DNA of 64,000 nt from Phyllostachys edulis (taxonomy: Eukaryota; Streptophyta; Magnoliopsida; Poales; Poaceae): contig CM070546.1 of assembly GCA_036346405.1 (NCBI GenBank), positions 102,430,826 to 102,494,825 on the forward strand, in the 5' to 3' direction. A program made the position numbers and the translations under genes. The notes below the pieces were generated by a model. The model did no database searches. It was not told the origin of the DNA and worked only from the letters and a program-made list of their open reading frames with translations. The stretch's first letter is position 1. Every line of letters starts with the position of its first letter. Shown here piece after piece: positions 34,406-45,400 of this stretch.

Positions 34406-34855
34406 TTATTTTTAAATATTTATATGGTTTTATTTTGTATTTTAAAATTTTATATAGTTTATTTTATCGGTATATAAAAATTAATTTTGGTTTTTTATTA
34501 GATATATTTTCTAGGACTTTTTACATTTTTTCAAACTTTCATGTCACATAAGCTAAATGAGCGAACACCAGCCCGATGGGCTAACCATGCCCGAGCCATC
34601 CTGGCACAGTCCGTGCGCTCGACGTGTCATGTCTGGACTGGCAGCTGAACCCATAGCCGGACACAGCATGACTCGATTACCTTGCCGTGCCTAATCGGCC
34701 CGGTGTCAGGTCGGGCCGTGCCACCGCTGGAGGTTGCATGATTTGTTTGGGTTAGGCCGGGTTAAATCGGTCGGACTTGGATATCGACACGACTCGAGTC
34801 CAATAGAACTTCTACAGTTCTATGAGCTTGTCGGGTTGAGTCGGCCGGAGTGACA
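34122..34855. mobile_element. hAT-like remnant just upstream of SF3A1
   Basis: Starts CAGGGGTGGCAAAATGGGCC, the typical end of grass hAT elements, and runs through GGCC/CGGGTCGG-rich text to about 34855 (GAGTGACAATTTT). The right terminus is eroded, and no 8-bp duplication was confirmed. It begins about 160 bp before the SF3A1 start codon, so it may contribute to or limit its promoter. It contains the TG/TA microsatellite. Confidence 0.5.
34357..34402. repeat. (TG)n(TA)n microsatellite
   Basis: Ten bases of alternating TG followed by 36 bases of TA, within the hAT-like remnant. Confidence 0.97.
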
Positions 34856-35429
34856 ATTTTCCTTTTCCTTTTAATTATTTTAGAAGGGAATTGACCTTGC
34901 TTAATCGAATTTGACCGAATTAATTTGTGCTCTGCCGTTTCATTTGTTTATGCCCTACGAGTCCTATGGTGACAGCTGATCTTGACTATCTCCCAAGCCT
35001 TTTTCTTTTGAAAGACCAAGAAATCTTCACTTGCAAATTTGCAATGTAATAAGCACTCGATATGTTTTTAACCATCGAGGTCGCTAAAGTGAGTTGAGTC
35101 CTATCACATGCACACACACCATTTCCTATGAAGTATGTATTCCATCGCTGGGCAGAAATTTAACTCGATAAATCGTTAGATTTACTAAATTGTACAAATT
35201 AGTCAATTTTTAGGATACCGAAAACAAAAGGAGTTTGTTATTCCAACGCGAAAAAGTTAAAAAGCACGCAAAAATTAAACATCTTATTCCAATTTACGTA
35301 GTCTTGAAATTTAATCATTTGTCGTAGCTCGAGTTGTGCCGAAATAATTTGTTTTAGATCTTTCAGGATTGTATAAGCTTTTGTTTAGATCTCGAGGATA
35401 GTATAAGTTTTGAGGAAGTCTAGAAACAC
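34856..35429. other. Intergenic, nothing identified
   Basis: AT-rich single-copy-looking DNA with no open frame longer than chance, no recognised repeat ends and no splice-supported exon. Confidence 0.5.
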
Positions 35430-35438
35430 AATCGTGGG

Positions 35439-37912
35439 GAATTTTTAAAAAAAATAATATTATTTTAAAATATAATTACAAAAATATATCGTCTCTTCAA
35501 AAAATTACAGAAATATGTTCTGCTTGATTAAAATGGCGGCGAGAATATATCGCCGTTCAATGGCGGCAGAACCCTCTCTCCTCGTCGCCGGTCCGGCCAC
35601 CTATCGCCGATTGAAATGGCGATAGGTCCTGTCGCCATTTCAAATGGCGGCGAAGCAAACAAAATTTCCTTCTCTAGCTAGGTTTGCCGCCTTTGATTTT
35701 TATCGTTTTTAACGGTGCAAAATCTGTTAGACTCACAATAACATTTTTTGATCGTTGTATGTTGTTCTAGTGCGATGAATTTCTAAAGAATTTTACGAGA
35801 AAGATTGAGATATGAACGATTCGTAGAAGTTTGCACCCAAGTGCCTCATGCACCACCTGCTCTGCAGATCCGGCCATGGAAGTGCTACGTTCTCTCCTTG
35901 TTGCAGCTGGGTTATTGCACGCAGCAGGCCTGCATGCCGATCATGTATGAGGCACACGTTGGGGACGGTTTTGCACTGTGAAATCCTCACGTTCTTCAGA
36001 ACCACAACCACTATCCGTGTTCTCGCTTTCAACGAAAGCTTAATGCCACGGAAGAACTTAATTGTTCCGTCTGTCGCTATTGATCGATGTCCGCCCTTGT
36101 ACCTCCCATCAAAAATGTGCCATCTACGCACAAGATTGACGGCGATCTTGAATGCGTTGATACATGGACCAAACGCGAAGAATACTCATTGCAATACCCT
36201 CTTATTGGTCCACTTGGTGCGTGGCGTCTTCAATATCGATATGGGTGCTAGGATTTACATCTTGTATGACTCGAAGTTGCGCAGGAGGTTGTGGTAGGAA
36301 TCCTCGAGCGTGCCCACCTTAATTCCAATGCCTTCGTTTTGCCCTCCAAGCCTTCGCAGATAGCCGATTGTGTATTGGAACCTTGCCTCAATCGCCGAAT
36401 GATGCATCGTGGCTCAAAATCTAGATTATCCACGATCTCACTGTACATAAGGTTGGCGATGAAGCGATGACGAGTTCGGTGGGGCTGATCTTGACTTCGA
36501 AACAGCGTATGTGTGAGGACCACTATAGAGCACTTCCGAAGAGGTGTCCCACTTTGGTGAAATCGTGCACTCGCCAAGGGCATCCTCTATGCCGCACTTC
36601 ACGTCGTAGAATCTTGGGGTCGACTTGACGACTCGAATGTGCGCCACAATCGACAAGGCTCGAGAATTTGATCGCGTCCTACGGCCTCCTTGCATTTGTA
36701 CATAGCTCCTAGTCGACCTCACTCGTGAGATTACTCCCGACACGGAGCCTTCGTTGACAGCGAGATTGTCGGCGGTATGTGTTCGGTCGGATGGAACCGC
36801 CTGCTCGTCAACTTCATCCTCGTCGTCGGAACCTTCATCTTCAGACAATGCCATGTAGTCTCGGTCTTCAAGATCCATCCTTTGCACTACGGCTTCAACC
36901 TCCTCACCCTCATCAGCAAGACTAGTAGCTTGCATGGCCGTAGGAGCTACTTCCGCAGGGTCTTCATCGACAAACATCAAGTAACTCGGAGCTTCAAACA
37001 ATTGTGTGCGCCTTACAGGTCATAGCCCCGACTTCCTCTTCGGCCTCGACACCTCCTTCTTGTTCAGTCGCGGGTGGAGGAGTGGGTTTGGCATATGCTT
37101 GGACGAGAAGGACCAATTTCCACCCTACCTCCCTCGCGATGCGTACATATGACTGCCATGATTTTGGTCCCCGGTCGCACTAACTCCCAATATGTTGGTT
37201 GTGCTCTCCGTGGGAAAGGCAACTCAAAGTCGATCGCATACATCACGGTCCACTTGGAATGTATGGAACAACCATCGCATCACGCCCCATGTCTGTTGCT
37301 CTGGTCTTGCTAGGGTGCGGTTGTCGATTGGAAATAACGCAAATCAATCCCCTCGGGACCCTCTAGAATAGTCCCTTGACCATAGTAAATTTTGAAATTG
37401 ACGATGTCGAGTCGGACATATTTGACGACCGCACCATAAAGAACATTTCCACGATTAACGCATATCTAAAACTATACTACCCAAGAAAAGTATTATGTAA
37501 AACTAGTAGCATTACGTAACAGTACATCTAAAACTATGTAATCCATTAGGTTAAAAAATTACCGAGAGTTTGGCAATCCGACTGACAACGGTAATTAGCT
37601 TCTCTCCTCACCTCTACTCTTCTCTCCTTCTCTTTTTTCGAATAAGAATGAGTCCTGCTTATTTGAATTTTGGGTTTTTTATAGGGATGGGCTTCACGCC
37701 GCCATTGAAATGGCACAGGATCTATCGCCATTTCAATCTGGCGATAGGTGGGCTGAGCCCATGACAGAGGAGAGAGGTTCTGTCGCCCGATTGAAATGGC
37801 GATATGTTCTGTCACCATTTCAACTGGCGACAGGAACATATTTCTGTAATTTTTTGGAGAGAAGATATATTTTTGTAATTATGTTTTAAAATAATATTAT
37901 TTAAAAAAAACC
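35439..37912 (-). mobile_element. Mutator-like (MULE) DNA transposon, 2.47 kb
   Basis: A 9-bp target duplication AATCGTGGG (35430-35438 and 37913-37921) flanks long inverted repeats of about 80 bp (left GAATTTTTAAAAAAAATAAT; both arms contain ATAATTACAAAAATATAT and AATTACAGAAATATGTTC). Next to each arm are repeated dyads of the CGCCATTTCAA...TTGAAATGGCG type. A degenerate transposase lies inside. The 9-bp duplication and long inverted repeats are the hallmark of MULEs. Confidence 0.9.
35793..37246 (-). pseudogene. MULE transposase (MuDR-type), degenerate
   Basis: Minus-strand fragments read in MULE order. An acidic N-terminal region (LEDRDYMALSEDEGSDDEDE, 36438-37001) is followed by STPRFYDVKCGIEDALGECT. 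Next come frames with FIANLMYSEIVDNLDFEP and a GYLRRLEGKTKAL-like segment (36248-36583, in another frame), and the core NVCLIHDRHAGLLRAITQLQ...PDLQSRWCMRHLGANF (35793-36131). This matches the MULE core 'SDRHxGI...WP...HR.C..H...NF'. Several frameshifts make it inactive. A catalytic DDE triad cannot be verified by eye. Confidence 0.7.
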
Positions 37913-37934
37913 AATCGTGGGCATGTTTATTATG

Positions 37935-38609
37935 GAGTTAATTCCTTATTTGCTATTGGAAGTTGGCAAGCTCTCCAAAATGCCATCGTAAAATTTCTCT
38001 TTTCTCTATTGCCACTCGATCTCAACTTCTATCCCCATTTTGCCATTCCTGTGAGTTGACCGTTGACTAGGTTGTTGACTTGACCGCAAAAAGACGATTT
38101 TGCCCCTAAGTGCACTGAGATCTTTAGAGAATTGTTTGACATAGTAATATAGTTCCAAAAAATATGAAATTTTTAGAGAAAGTTTCTTACATAGTGTAGA
38201 TTATTTTGTAATTTTTATAGCGTTTTATTTGCAACATGTTTTTCTCTAAAAAGCTTTCAAATTTCGGTTTGATGCAACTGAAACTTGAAAGATTTTTAGA
38301 GAAAAACATGTTACAAATAAAACCCTATAAAAATTATGCAATAATCTACACTATGTCAAAAACTTTCTCTAAAAATTTCATAATTTTTGGAACTATATTA
38401 CTATGTCAAACAATTCTTTAAAGATCTCAGTACACTTAAGGGCAAAATCATCTTGCGCGGTCAAGTCAACGGCCTAGTCAACGGTCAACTCTCGGGAATG
38501 GCAAAATGGGAATAGAAGTTGAGATCGAGTGGCAATGGAGGGCAGAGAAATTTTACGATGGTATTTTGGGGAGCTCGCCAACTTCCAATGGCAAATAAGG
38601 AATTAACCC
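37935..38609. mobile_element. Foldback (hairpin) MITE, 675 bp, Mutator-like duplication
   Basis: The whole element is an inverted repeat: left arm from GAGTTAATTCCTTATTTGC, right arm ending in its complement GGAATTAACCC, with a few-base loop near 38272. Arms are about 330 bp and highly similar. Flanks TTTATTATG (37926-37934) and TTTATTTTG (38610-38618) are a 9-bp duplication with one mismatch. Its transcript would form a long double-stranded hairpin, a good siRNA precursor. No coding sequence. Confidence 0.9.
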
Positions 38610-38743
38610 TTTATTTTGATGTTACCCCTACCAACCTTTGATTGAGGGCACATTCTGGTGCTGCCACATGGCGTCCCTCCCTTTACTCCTCCTTCCCTTC
38701 CCCTTTCTCACCCGCTTCTCCCCTCTTAACACGGAAAATTTTG

Positions 38744-38860
38744 ATTCAAAAACTTTCAAATGAATGAAAAATTTTGGCTCAAAAGCTTTTGGTTCAAAAA
38801 CTTTCGATTCAACAGCTTTCGGTTTGAAAACTTTCGATCCAAAAAAAATTGGTTTGAAAA
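38744..38860. repeat. 15-bp tandem repeat, about 7-8 copies
   Basis: Units such as TTCAAAAACTTTCGA, TTCAACAGCTTTCGG, TTTGAAAACTTTCGA and CTCAAAAGCTTTTGG follow one another at 15-bp spacing. The minus frame gives a KVFEPKA-type pentapeptide ladder but no start context or homology; I do not call it a gene. Confidence 0.8.
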
Positions 38861-39024
38861 GGGGGGAAGGGAGGGAGAAAGTGGATGCCACCACGTATCG
38901 CGACGAGAGAGTGTTCAAGGGGTAAGAGAGGTAGGGGAAAGTAAGGAAAGAAAGGAAATGCCGCTACATGTCACGAGGAGAGAGTCATCACAGAAAAAAT
39001 TGATGAGGGTAACCTCGAACTAGT

Positions 39025-41610
39025 GGTGGCCAGATGGGCAACCCGGTCCGGCACGGCCCATCGTGGCCCGGCTAATAAATGGGTCGTGAGATGCCATCCC
39101 ACGTGCCGAGGAGGCAACCCAGGCATGGCCCGATGGTCTATTGTGTTGTGGCGTGCCGGCCCGAGCCTATTTAGCTCGGCGGGTCGGTTGCGGTCCACTT
39201 GGCCCAAATTAAAAAAAAAACATAAAAACCCCCAAAAAATTAGGAAAATATGTATAGTTTAGAAAATAGATATGAAAATTGTAAAAAATGAGACAAACAT
39301 ATTGAAAATGTAATAAAGAGCTTTATTAATATTTACATGTTTGTGTTCGTGAATCAGCTTGTTCCCAGTCCTTCACGATTAAAAGTATCTCTACCATCTT
39401 TCTTGTGAGACGTGTTCTTCTCTCCTCTAATATTCTTCCAGAAAGACAGAAAACAGACTCGGAGGGAACCGTCGAGATAAGAACAATTAACACATCACGT
39501 GCACGTATAGATAATACAGGGTATGCTAACTTATGTTCATGCTACCAGTGCAAAATTTTAAAGTTTTCTCGGTTGAAATCCACGGTATTGCTATCCAGAT
39601 AGGCGGATAGTTTCCCACTCCTTGGGTGAGAGGTTGATCTTGGACTTTGTTGGGAAGGTGCTACTGTAGAAGAAGAAGACCTAGACCTGGAGGAAGAACC
39701 ACCGAAGATCTTGCCTCATGTATTTGTCTTGCTACTTGAGGTGGGGGCTATTGGAGGCCGTTGCAAGCGGACTCTCTGGAACTTATTTTCATACCTTTGG
39801 TAAATCTCGTATGATCCAGAACGAACTTCTGCAAAATAGTTAGAATAGTCTAGCCCTGTAGCATCACTAAAAAGATAAAGAACATTAGCAAATGCTTCAA
39901 TTTTACCTCTAGGATCTAAAATAAATGCAAATGTGTATATGAAAGACATTTCTCTCCAATATTTATGGTATTTACTTTTCACAACAACAATAGTGTCGCG
40001 TAAAAAATGAGTCATTTTCATGCATTTTTAATTGAGTAGCAATCTGTAAAAATACTATGCACAATAATAGGAGGTGTTGCATAATAGACAGCAGACAAAG
40101 CAACAGTGCCCTCATAAAAAAATCTAAAAACTGTAGTATCTTCTTAGCAATGAATCAATGTTGCTCAGTAGTAGTATTGTATCGCCAGTGCTCTGATAGT
40201 GTGTTTGAATAAAAACAGAAAAATGATCTTATATGGTAAAAGCGTCTTAAGTATCAAGTAAGTAGAGTTCCATCTTACCGGTATGTCCAAACCAAACTTT
40301 CTTGGACGTACATCCATCGCCCGACAGGAGTTCTTATATGCTACTATTCTTACGTTAGAATTATTCAAGAAAGAAACCATACCACGAATTTGTAAGACCA
40401 AAGTCTTCTATGACTTTGATAATATAGTCTACAATATTCTCATCCGTGTGTACTACATTAATTAATTTTAAACCTATAATTATTTTTTCCATTACCTAGT
40501 CGCCATTAATATAATGAGAAACTACACTAAGATAATCCTCCTTAGCCCGACCACTCCATATGTCCAAAGTTAGGGTCACCGAAAATGTGCATGTACTAAA
40601 TAATTCCTTTATTTTATTACGACATTCATTGTAGTATTTTACTAGATCTCTAGTTGTTATCTGTTTAGAAACGATAGAAAATATAGGATTATGCGTAGTC
40701 CTAATATAATTTTAGAAAGCAGTAAACTCCCCAAAGTCTAACAGTAAATCATCAGAAGCAATTAAACGACATAAAGATTGATGGGCTACCTCAGGATCGT
40801 AGTCCCAGCTATGTACTGTACCATTAGGGTTGTACTGCAGCTGCGTCAACCTCATCACCAATCCTTACTTGTCCTTACATCTTGTAGCATGTTTAAACAA
40901 GTGCCCCGTTCCACCTGTACACATTGCAGACAATTCATCGCGATAAATTTTGTAAATAGCATATGGTACCTGATTTTTCTGTGCGTTTGGCTTGGTTGTC
41001 CTATCAAAATTTTTCCATACTCCCACTGTAGACACCCTTGACCTTTTTGCTCTGGTGGTCGCCGATGAAGATGCTGCCGTGAAGCCTGATGACAGAACCC
41101 CGCCTTGCCCTTTCAGTTAGTTTGAGGCAGCCACAGCAGCCTCCATGGATGCAACTTCCTCCGGTGAAAGTCTGTAATCACCAAGAGCAAAGCTGTCGTA
41201 ATTATCCATAACAAAAACAACAAAATCGAAACTAACATTATTATTACTTTCATCTTAGCATAGCAAGTACTAACAATAAAAGTATGCAAAAAAATATAAT
41301 TGCACATATTTTGCTGACTTGCTACCGAAAATTGAATTTTCTAAAATTTAGCAATGTTTTTTTTTTCAAATTATCTCACAACGAATTTGAATCTACACAC
41401 CAGAATTTGAAAGAGATTGAGGAATGGATGGGTGCTGAATGAGAGGAGTATGATGGCTACTTATAGAAAATATTACGGGATTTATTATTATCATTTTTTG
41501 CTATTTTAAAGGTCTAAACGGTCAAAAACAGAAAAAAGGGGCAAAAAAACGCCCAACGGGCAGATTATAGTCAGACCGTGTCGTGCCAAGCATGACCCAC
41601 GAGCCCGTTG
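39025..41610 (-). mobile_element. hAT transposon with BED-type transposase, decayed
   Basis: The left end near 39025 (TAGTGGTGGCCAGATGGGC) and its GGCCC-rich subterminal text are hAT-like. The interior has a RICESLEEPER/BED-type transposase on the minus strand. The right end was not pinned down; GC-rich text with GACCCACGAGCCCG near 41600 is the last hAT-like sequence. No 8-bp target duplication found. Confidence 0.65.
39340..41060 (-). pseudogene. BED/hAT transposase (RICESLEEPER-like), degenerate
   Basis: Reading the minus strand from the 5' side: a BED-like zinc finger near 40880-41030 (WKNFDRTTKPNAQ... GGTGHLFKHATRCK) whose first Cys pair appears lost; central blocks DIPVRWNSTYLILKTLLPYK (40165-40401) and FILDPRGKIEAFANVLY (39716-40021); and the C-terminal dimerisation motif SVFCLSGRILEERRTRLT (39340-39470). 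This matches the plant hAT family. Stops and frameshifts separate the blocks. hAT transposases with a complete BED finger can be domesticated; this one looks broken. Confidence 0.75.
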
Positions 41611-42437
41611 CGACCCGCCTCCCGTCTGCCCGTGCCGTCCTTGCCCTCCCTCCCTACGCGTGCCCCTGCCCGCGTGCGGCACACCTCACGCCACTGCTGC
41701 CCTCCACACCTTGTCTGGCGCCTCCTCCCGACCTCCACCATCCACGTCGGCGCCGCCCCTCCTCCTTTCCTCCTCCTGCTCTCAGCTTCGGGCTCCCTTC
41801 TTCTCGAGCCGGCCCCGCCGCCTTCTCCTCCCTCCACGCCGGCGCCACCCCCTCCTCTCCTCTCCTTCTTCTTCCCGAGCTGACTCTGCCGCCTTCTCCT
41901 CCCTCCATGTTGGCACCGCCCTCTCCCGGTTTCATCCCTCCACGACGGCACCGCCCCCTCCTTCTGGCTCTCTCCTTCTCGAGCTGGCTTCGCCGCCTTC
42001 TCCTTCCTCTGCTGACACCGCAGGCAAGCTGCCGCTCCTCCTCCCTCCCCCGATGACCTACCTCCTTTAGCCTCTTTCAAGCAGCGGACCGGATGGGTAG
42101 TGCAGCTGCCTGACGACCTTTGTTCGTGTCGTCTTGGGATCGATCCATCGTGTCAGAGTAAGTCCAAACACAATACGAGACTTTATACCAAATCGATACG
42201 ATCTATAAACAATATGAACCATATCTGAACCAGACCAACAGTCGCGGCCGGCCCCGCATCTGGCCACCTCCGCCTCGAACTACAAACCCGCACAATTGTT
42301 CAAGTCTCTCAAGTCGAAACTCGGAAGATTTGCGAAAGAACCCTGCCAAAACGTGGGCGGGCCAGATGGTGCTCTTGCGCGGCTGCCACCGCCTCGTCCA
42401 CCTGCGCGGCCTCTCCTCCTCGCTCCCCATCCCCACC
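41611..42437. other. GC-rich promoter/5' region of TRAX with imperfect repeats
   Basis: 41640-42060 is C-rich with recurring GCCGCCTTCTCCTCCCTCCA blocks (at about 41817 and 41888, then a variant near 41992), producing open frames on both strands that I read as compositional. 42070-42437 is the likely TRAX promoter and 5' leader. An upstream in-frame ATG occurs at 42366. Confidence 0.5.
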
Positions 42438-45400
42438 ATGGCGGCGCCCCACCCCCAACCCGGCAAAACCCTTCGGCCCAACCCATCTTCGCGTACGTCA
42501 CGTCCCCCCTCACCCCTCCCCCCCCCGCGCGTCTCCTCCCTCCCTCTCGGCGGTCTCACTCTCTCCCGCTCATTCTCTTTGTCTCCAGCTCCCCCGGCCA
42601 GCTCGGCGCCCAAGAGGTCCAGGACAATGGCCACGGACGCCGCGGCGGCGGCTCCTTCGGCCTCGGCGGGGTGCTCCGCGATGAAGGCCGAGTTCGCCAA
42701 GCACGCCGAGTACCTCAACGCCCTGGTACGTATACGGTATACAAGCGGCGCCCGTTTCTTGGCTTGGTTCCCTCCCTGGACCAAGCCGCTTCTTGACTTG
42801 ACGTGCGGTGATGTTTTCGCTGCTCGAGTTTTTTTTTTTGTTTGGTTCTGTGTAATGCGCTCGAAGAGGGGATCTGGGGAAGTTAGTGTAGAGCGTTGTA
42901 GTAAGTTGGTGTGTGTAATTTGTTGCCAAGATCTTATGCGTGTTAGGTGTTCGGAGAAATTCCGACGAGGCCTACGTGACCACGCGACAGTGGTTGCTGC
43001 CTGCTGATTTCAAATCAGGCAGGCAGGTCACTCTACTGACAAGGTCACATTAGAGCGCATGTTAACAGATTTTAGTATAAGGAAAACTTTTTGAGAGCCA
43101 AGATCATTAACCTTGCGGTGTGGGAAGATCATTAACCTTGCGGTGTGGGAAGCGAATTCATTTTTGTTGAACCAACCTGATCTTTACTTCTTTAGTTCCT
43201 ATTTACCGGGCCTCTCCTTTGCAAGTGTGGATGTACACAACCACGCCAAATCCTACACAACATGGAATGTATTCCACAGGCGATGCCCAGTCCTCACCAA
43301 TTGATGTCAAGGATGTTTTCTTCCTTCTCCCCTGATTGAAGTTAGACTTCTTTATCATATCTTTGTTTTCAGATTAAGGAGGGGCTTTGTGCCTTTGTCA
43401 TTATACATGTGCATGTGGAGGTCTGTAAGATTTATGGCAAAGTGGCAACTTTTGTCACATGCCATTTTATTTTATCTGAATTATTTGCGTTACATAATCT
43501 ACCACTTTAACTGCATACCTCTTCAAGGCTGCTCAAACTATATGCTAGAAGTCTTTCTTAGCTTTGCTTCAAGATAGATTCCAGTCTTGGGTCAAGTGTG
43601 TCCAACAGTCGCCACTCGCCATTACCACTAGTTTTGCGATTGGACATTTTTTTCCTGCTTTTACAAAATGAAAGCAGTTATTTCGGTAGTAGGTTGTGTC
43701 TTTCCTTGTTGTGTGGGTAATTAGCAATGCTTTGATATTATCTCATCACTTTTCCATATTATTGTAGAATGATAAAAGGGAAAGGCTTGTGAAAGCAAGT
43801 CGGGATGTGACAATGAACAGCAAAAAGGTCATCTTTCAGGTCCATAGGTAATCGATACAGAGCCCTACCTACCTACTTGATTTTATTTTAAGCATCAAAC
43901 AATTGAGCCACATCGCATTATTTTTTTCAAGAGAGGAAGAGAAACAACCCATGTATGTTTTCTTGGCACTGGCAGAGATTACGATTCTCAGAGTCACTTG
44001 GGTCACTCTTAACTTTGAACTATTATGAATTGGTATGTCACGTGATACTAAAAATGTGAAATGTCTATGTGCCAGCTAATATTTTTTCGTCTTACTGTAA
44101 ATACATCATGCTGGCTTTACAAAACATACCCCAAGCCAGTAGGTTTCACTGTACAGACAACCAGGAACTCTTCATGAATTAAGCTGTTTGAAGTATTTGT
44201 TTGCTCCAAATCAAAGGTGATCAAAAACAGGATTTTAGCTAAAAATTCATGCCCATCATGTGGCACGTTGCCAGAAATTATAGATAGTTCTGGTAATTGA
44301 ACCATTGATCAAAGTTATAATTTCCAAATGATCAACTGTCATAGTGTGTGTGCAAATTATGCTTGTCACAACTGTCCATGTTGCTGAACAACAGTACAAG
44401 ACTGGAGAATAATACATACTCATCACAAAAGGCTCTCTCAACTTGACTTCGTAACGAAAGTTACCTACGTTCTATAGTTGTCAATTCACCTGCTAAATTA
44501 TGTGAACCTCAAACTGCTTTGCCAGTTTATTTGCTGTTACACTTCATAAGCTATTGATTTGTTTCAGAATCAGCAAAAGCAACAAGGAGGAGGTTCTTTC
44601 AAAGGCAGAAAGTGATCTTGCTCTTGTGGTTAACCAATACATTGGAAAGTTAGTAAAAGAATTACAAGGAACTGACTTCTGGAAGCTCAGAAGAGCCTAT
44701 ACCTTTGGTGTTAGTAGCAACGTCGTTCTTTTATATTTGTTTCTAAGTTTGCAACAGATCCAATATGTTTGTCTTGACTGTTGCAGGTACAAGAATATGT
44801 TGAAGCTGCCACATTTTGTAGATTTTGCAAGACTGGCACTTTATTGAGTCTTGGTGAAATTAATGATTCTTTGCTAGCGCTAAGTAATAAATCTGTTGAG
44901 CCCTTGCAGATAAATGTACTTGACTATCTTTTAGGGGTAAATATACTGATGCAACTATAATTTAGTTATGCTAATTTTTCACTTTTCTTTTCTTTGCTTG
45001 AAGTTGTTAATGGTATTTCTGTGCTGTCAATGTCTTAGGTTGCTGATTTGTCAGGAGAGCTGATGAGGCTTGCAATTGGCCGTATATCTGATGGGGAAGT
45101 TGAATATGCCAAAAACATCTGCGCATTTGTACGTGACATTTACAGGGAGCTGACCCTTCTGGTGCCTCTAATGGATGACAATAGTGAGATGAAGAAGAAG
45201 ATGGAGACTATGCTGCAAAGTGTAGTGAAAATTGAGAATGGTATCACTTCTTTGATGCTTAACAGTATTAAGCTTATTTGATGATTCCTCATTTATGTCA
45301 TGCATGTGGGGGTAAACATCCGCCGGGAGAGGTCAGAGGACGGTGACGACTTGAGATAGAATGGTGCTAGCTGAAGGAGGGCACAAATTGGGTTAAGAAT

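Noticed and set aside
36438..37001. Host gene encoding an acidic 187-residue protein
   Set aside because: Lies within the MULE and matches the acidic N-terminal part of MULE transposases.
41571..42080. Overlapping 169-codon (minus) and 157-codon (plus) open frames upstream of TRAX
   Set aside because: Low-complexity C/T-rich repeats keep all frames open; no splice structure or homology.
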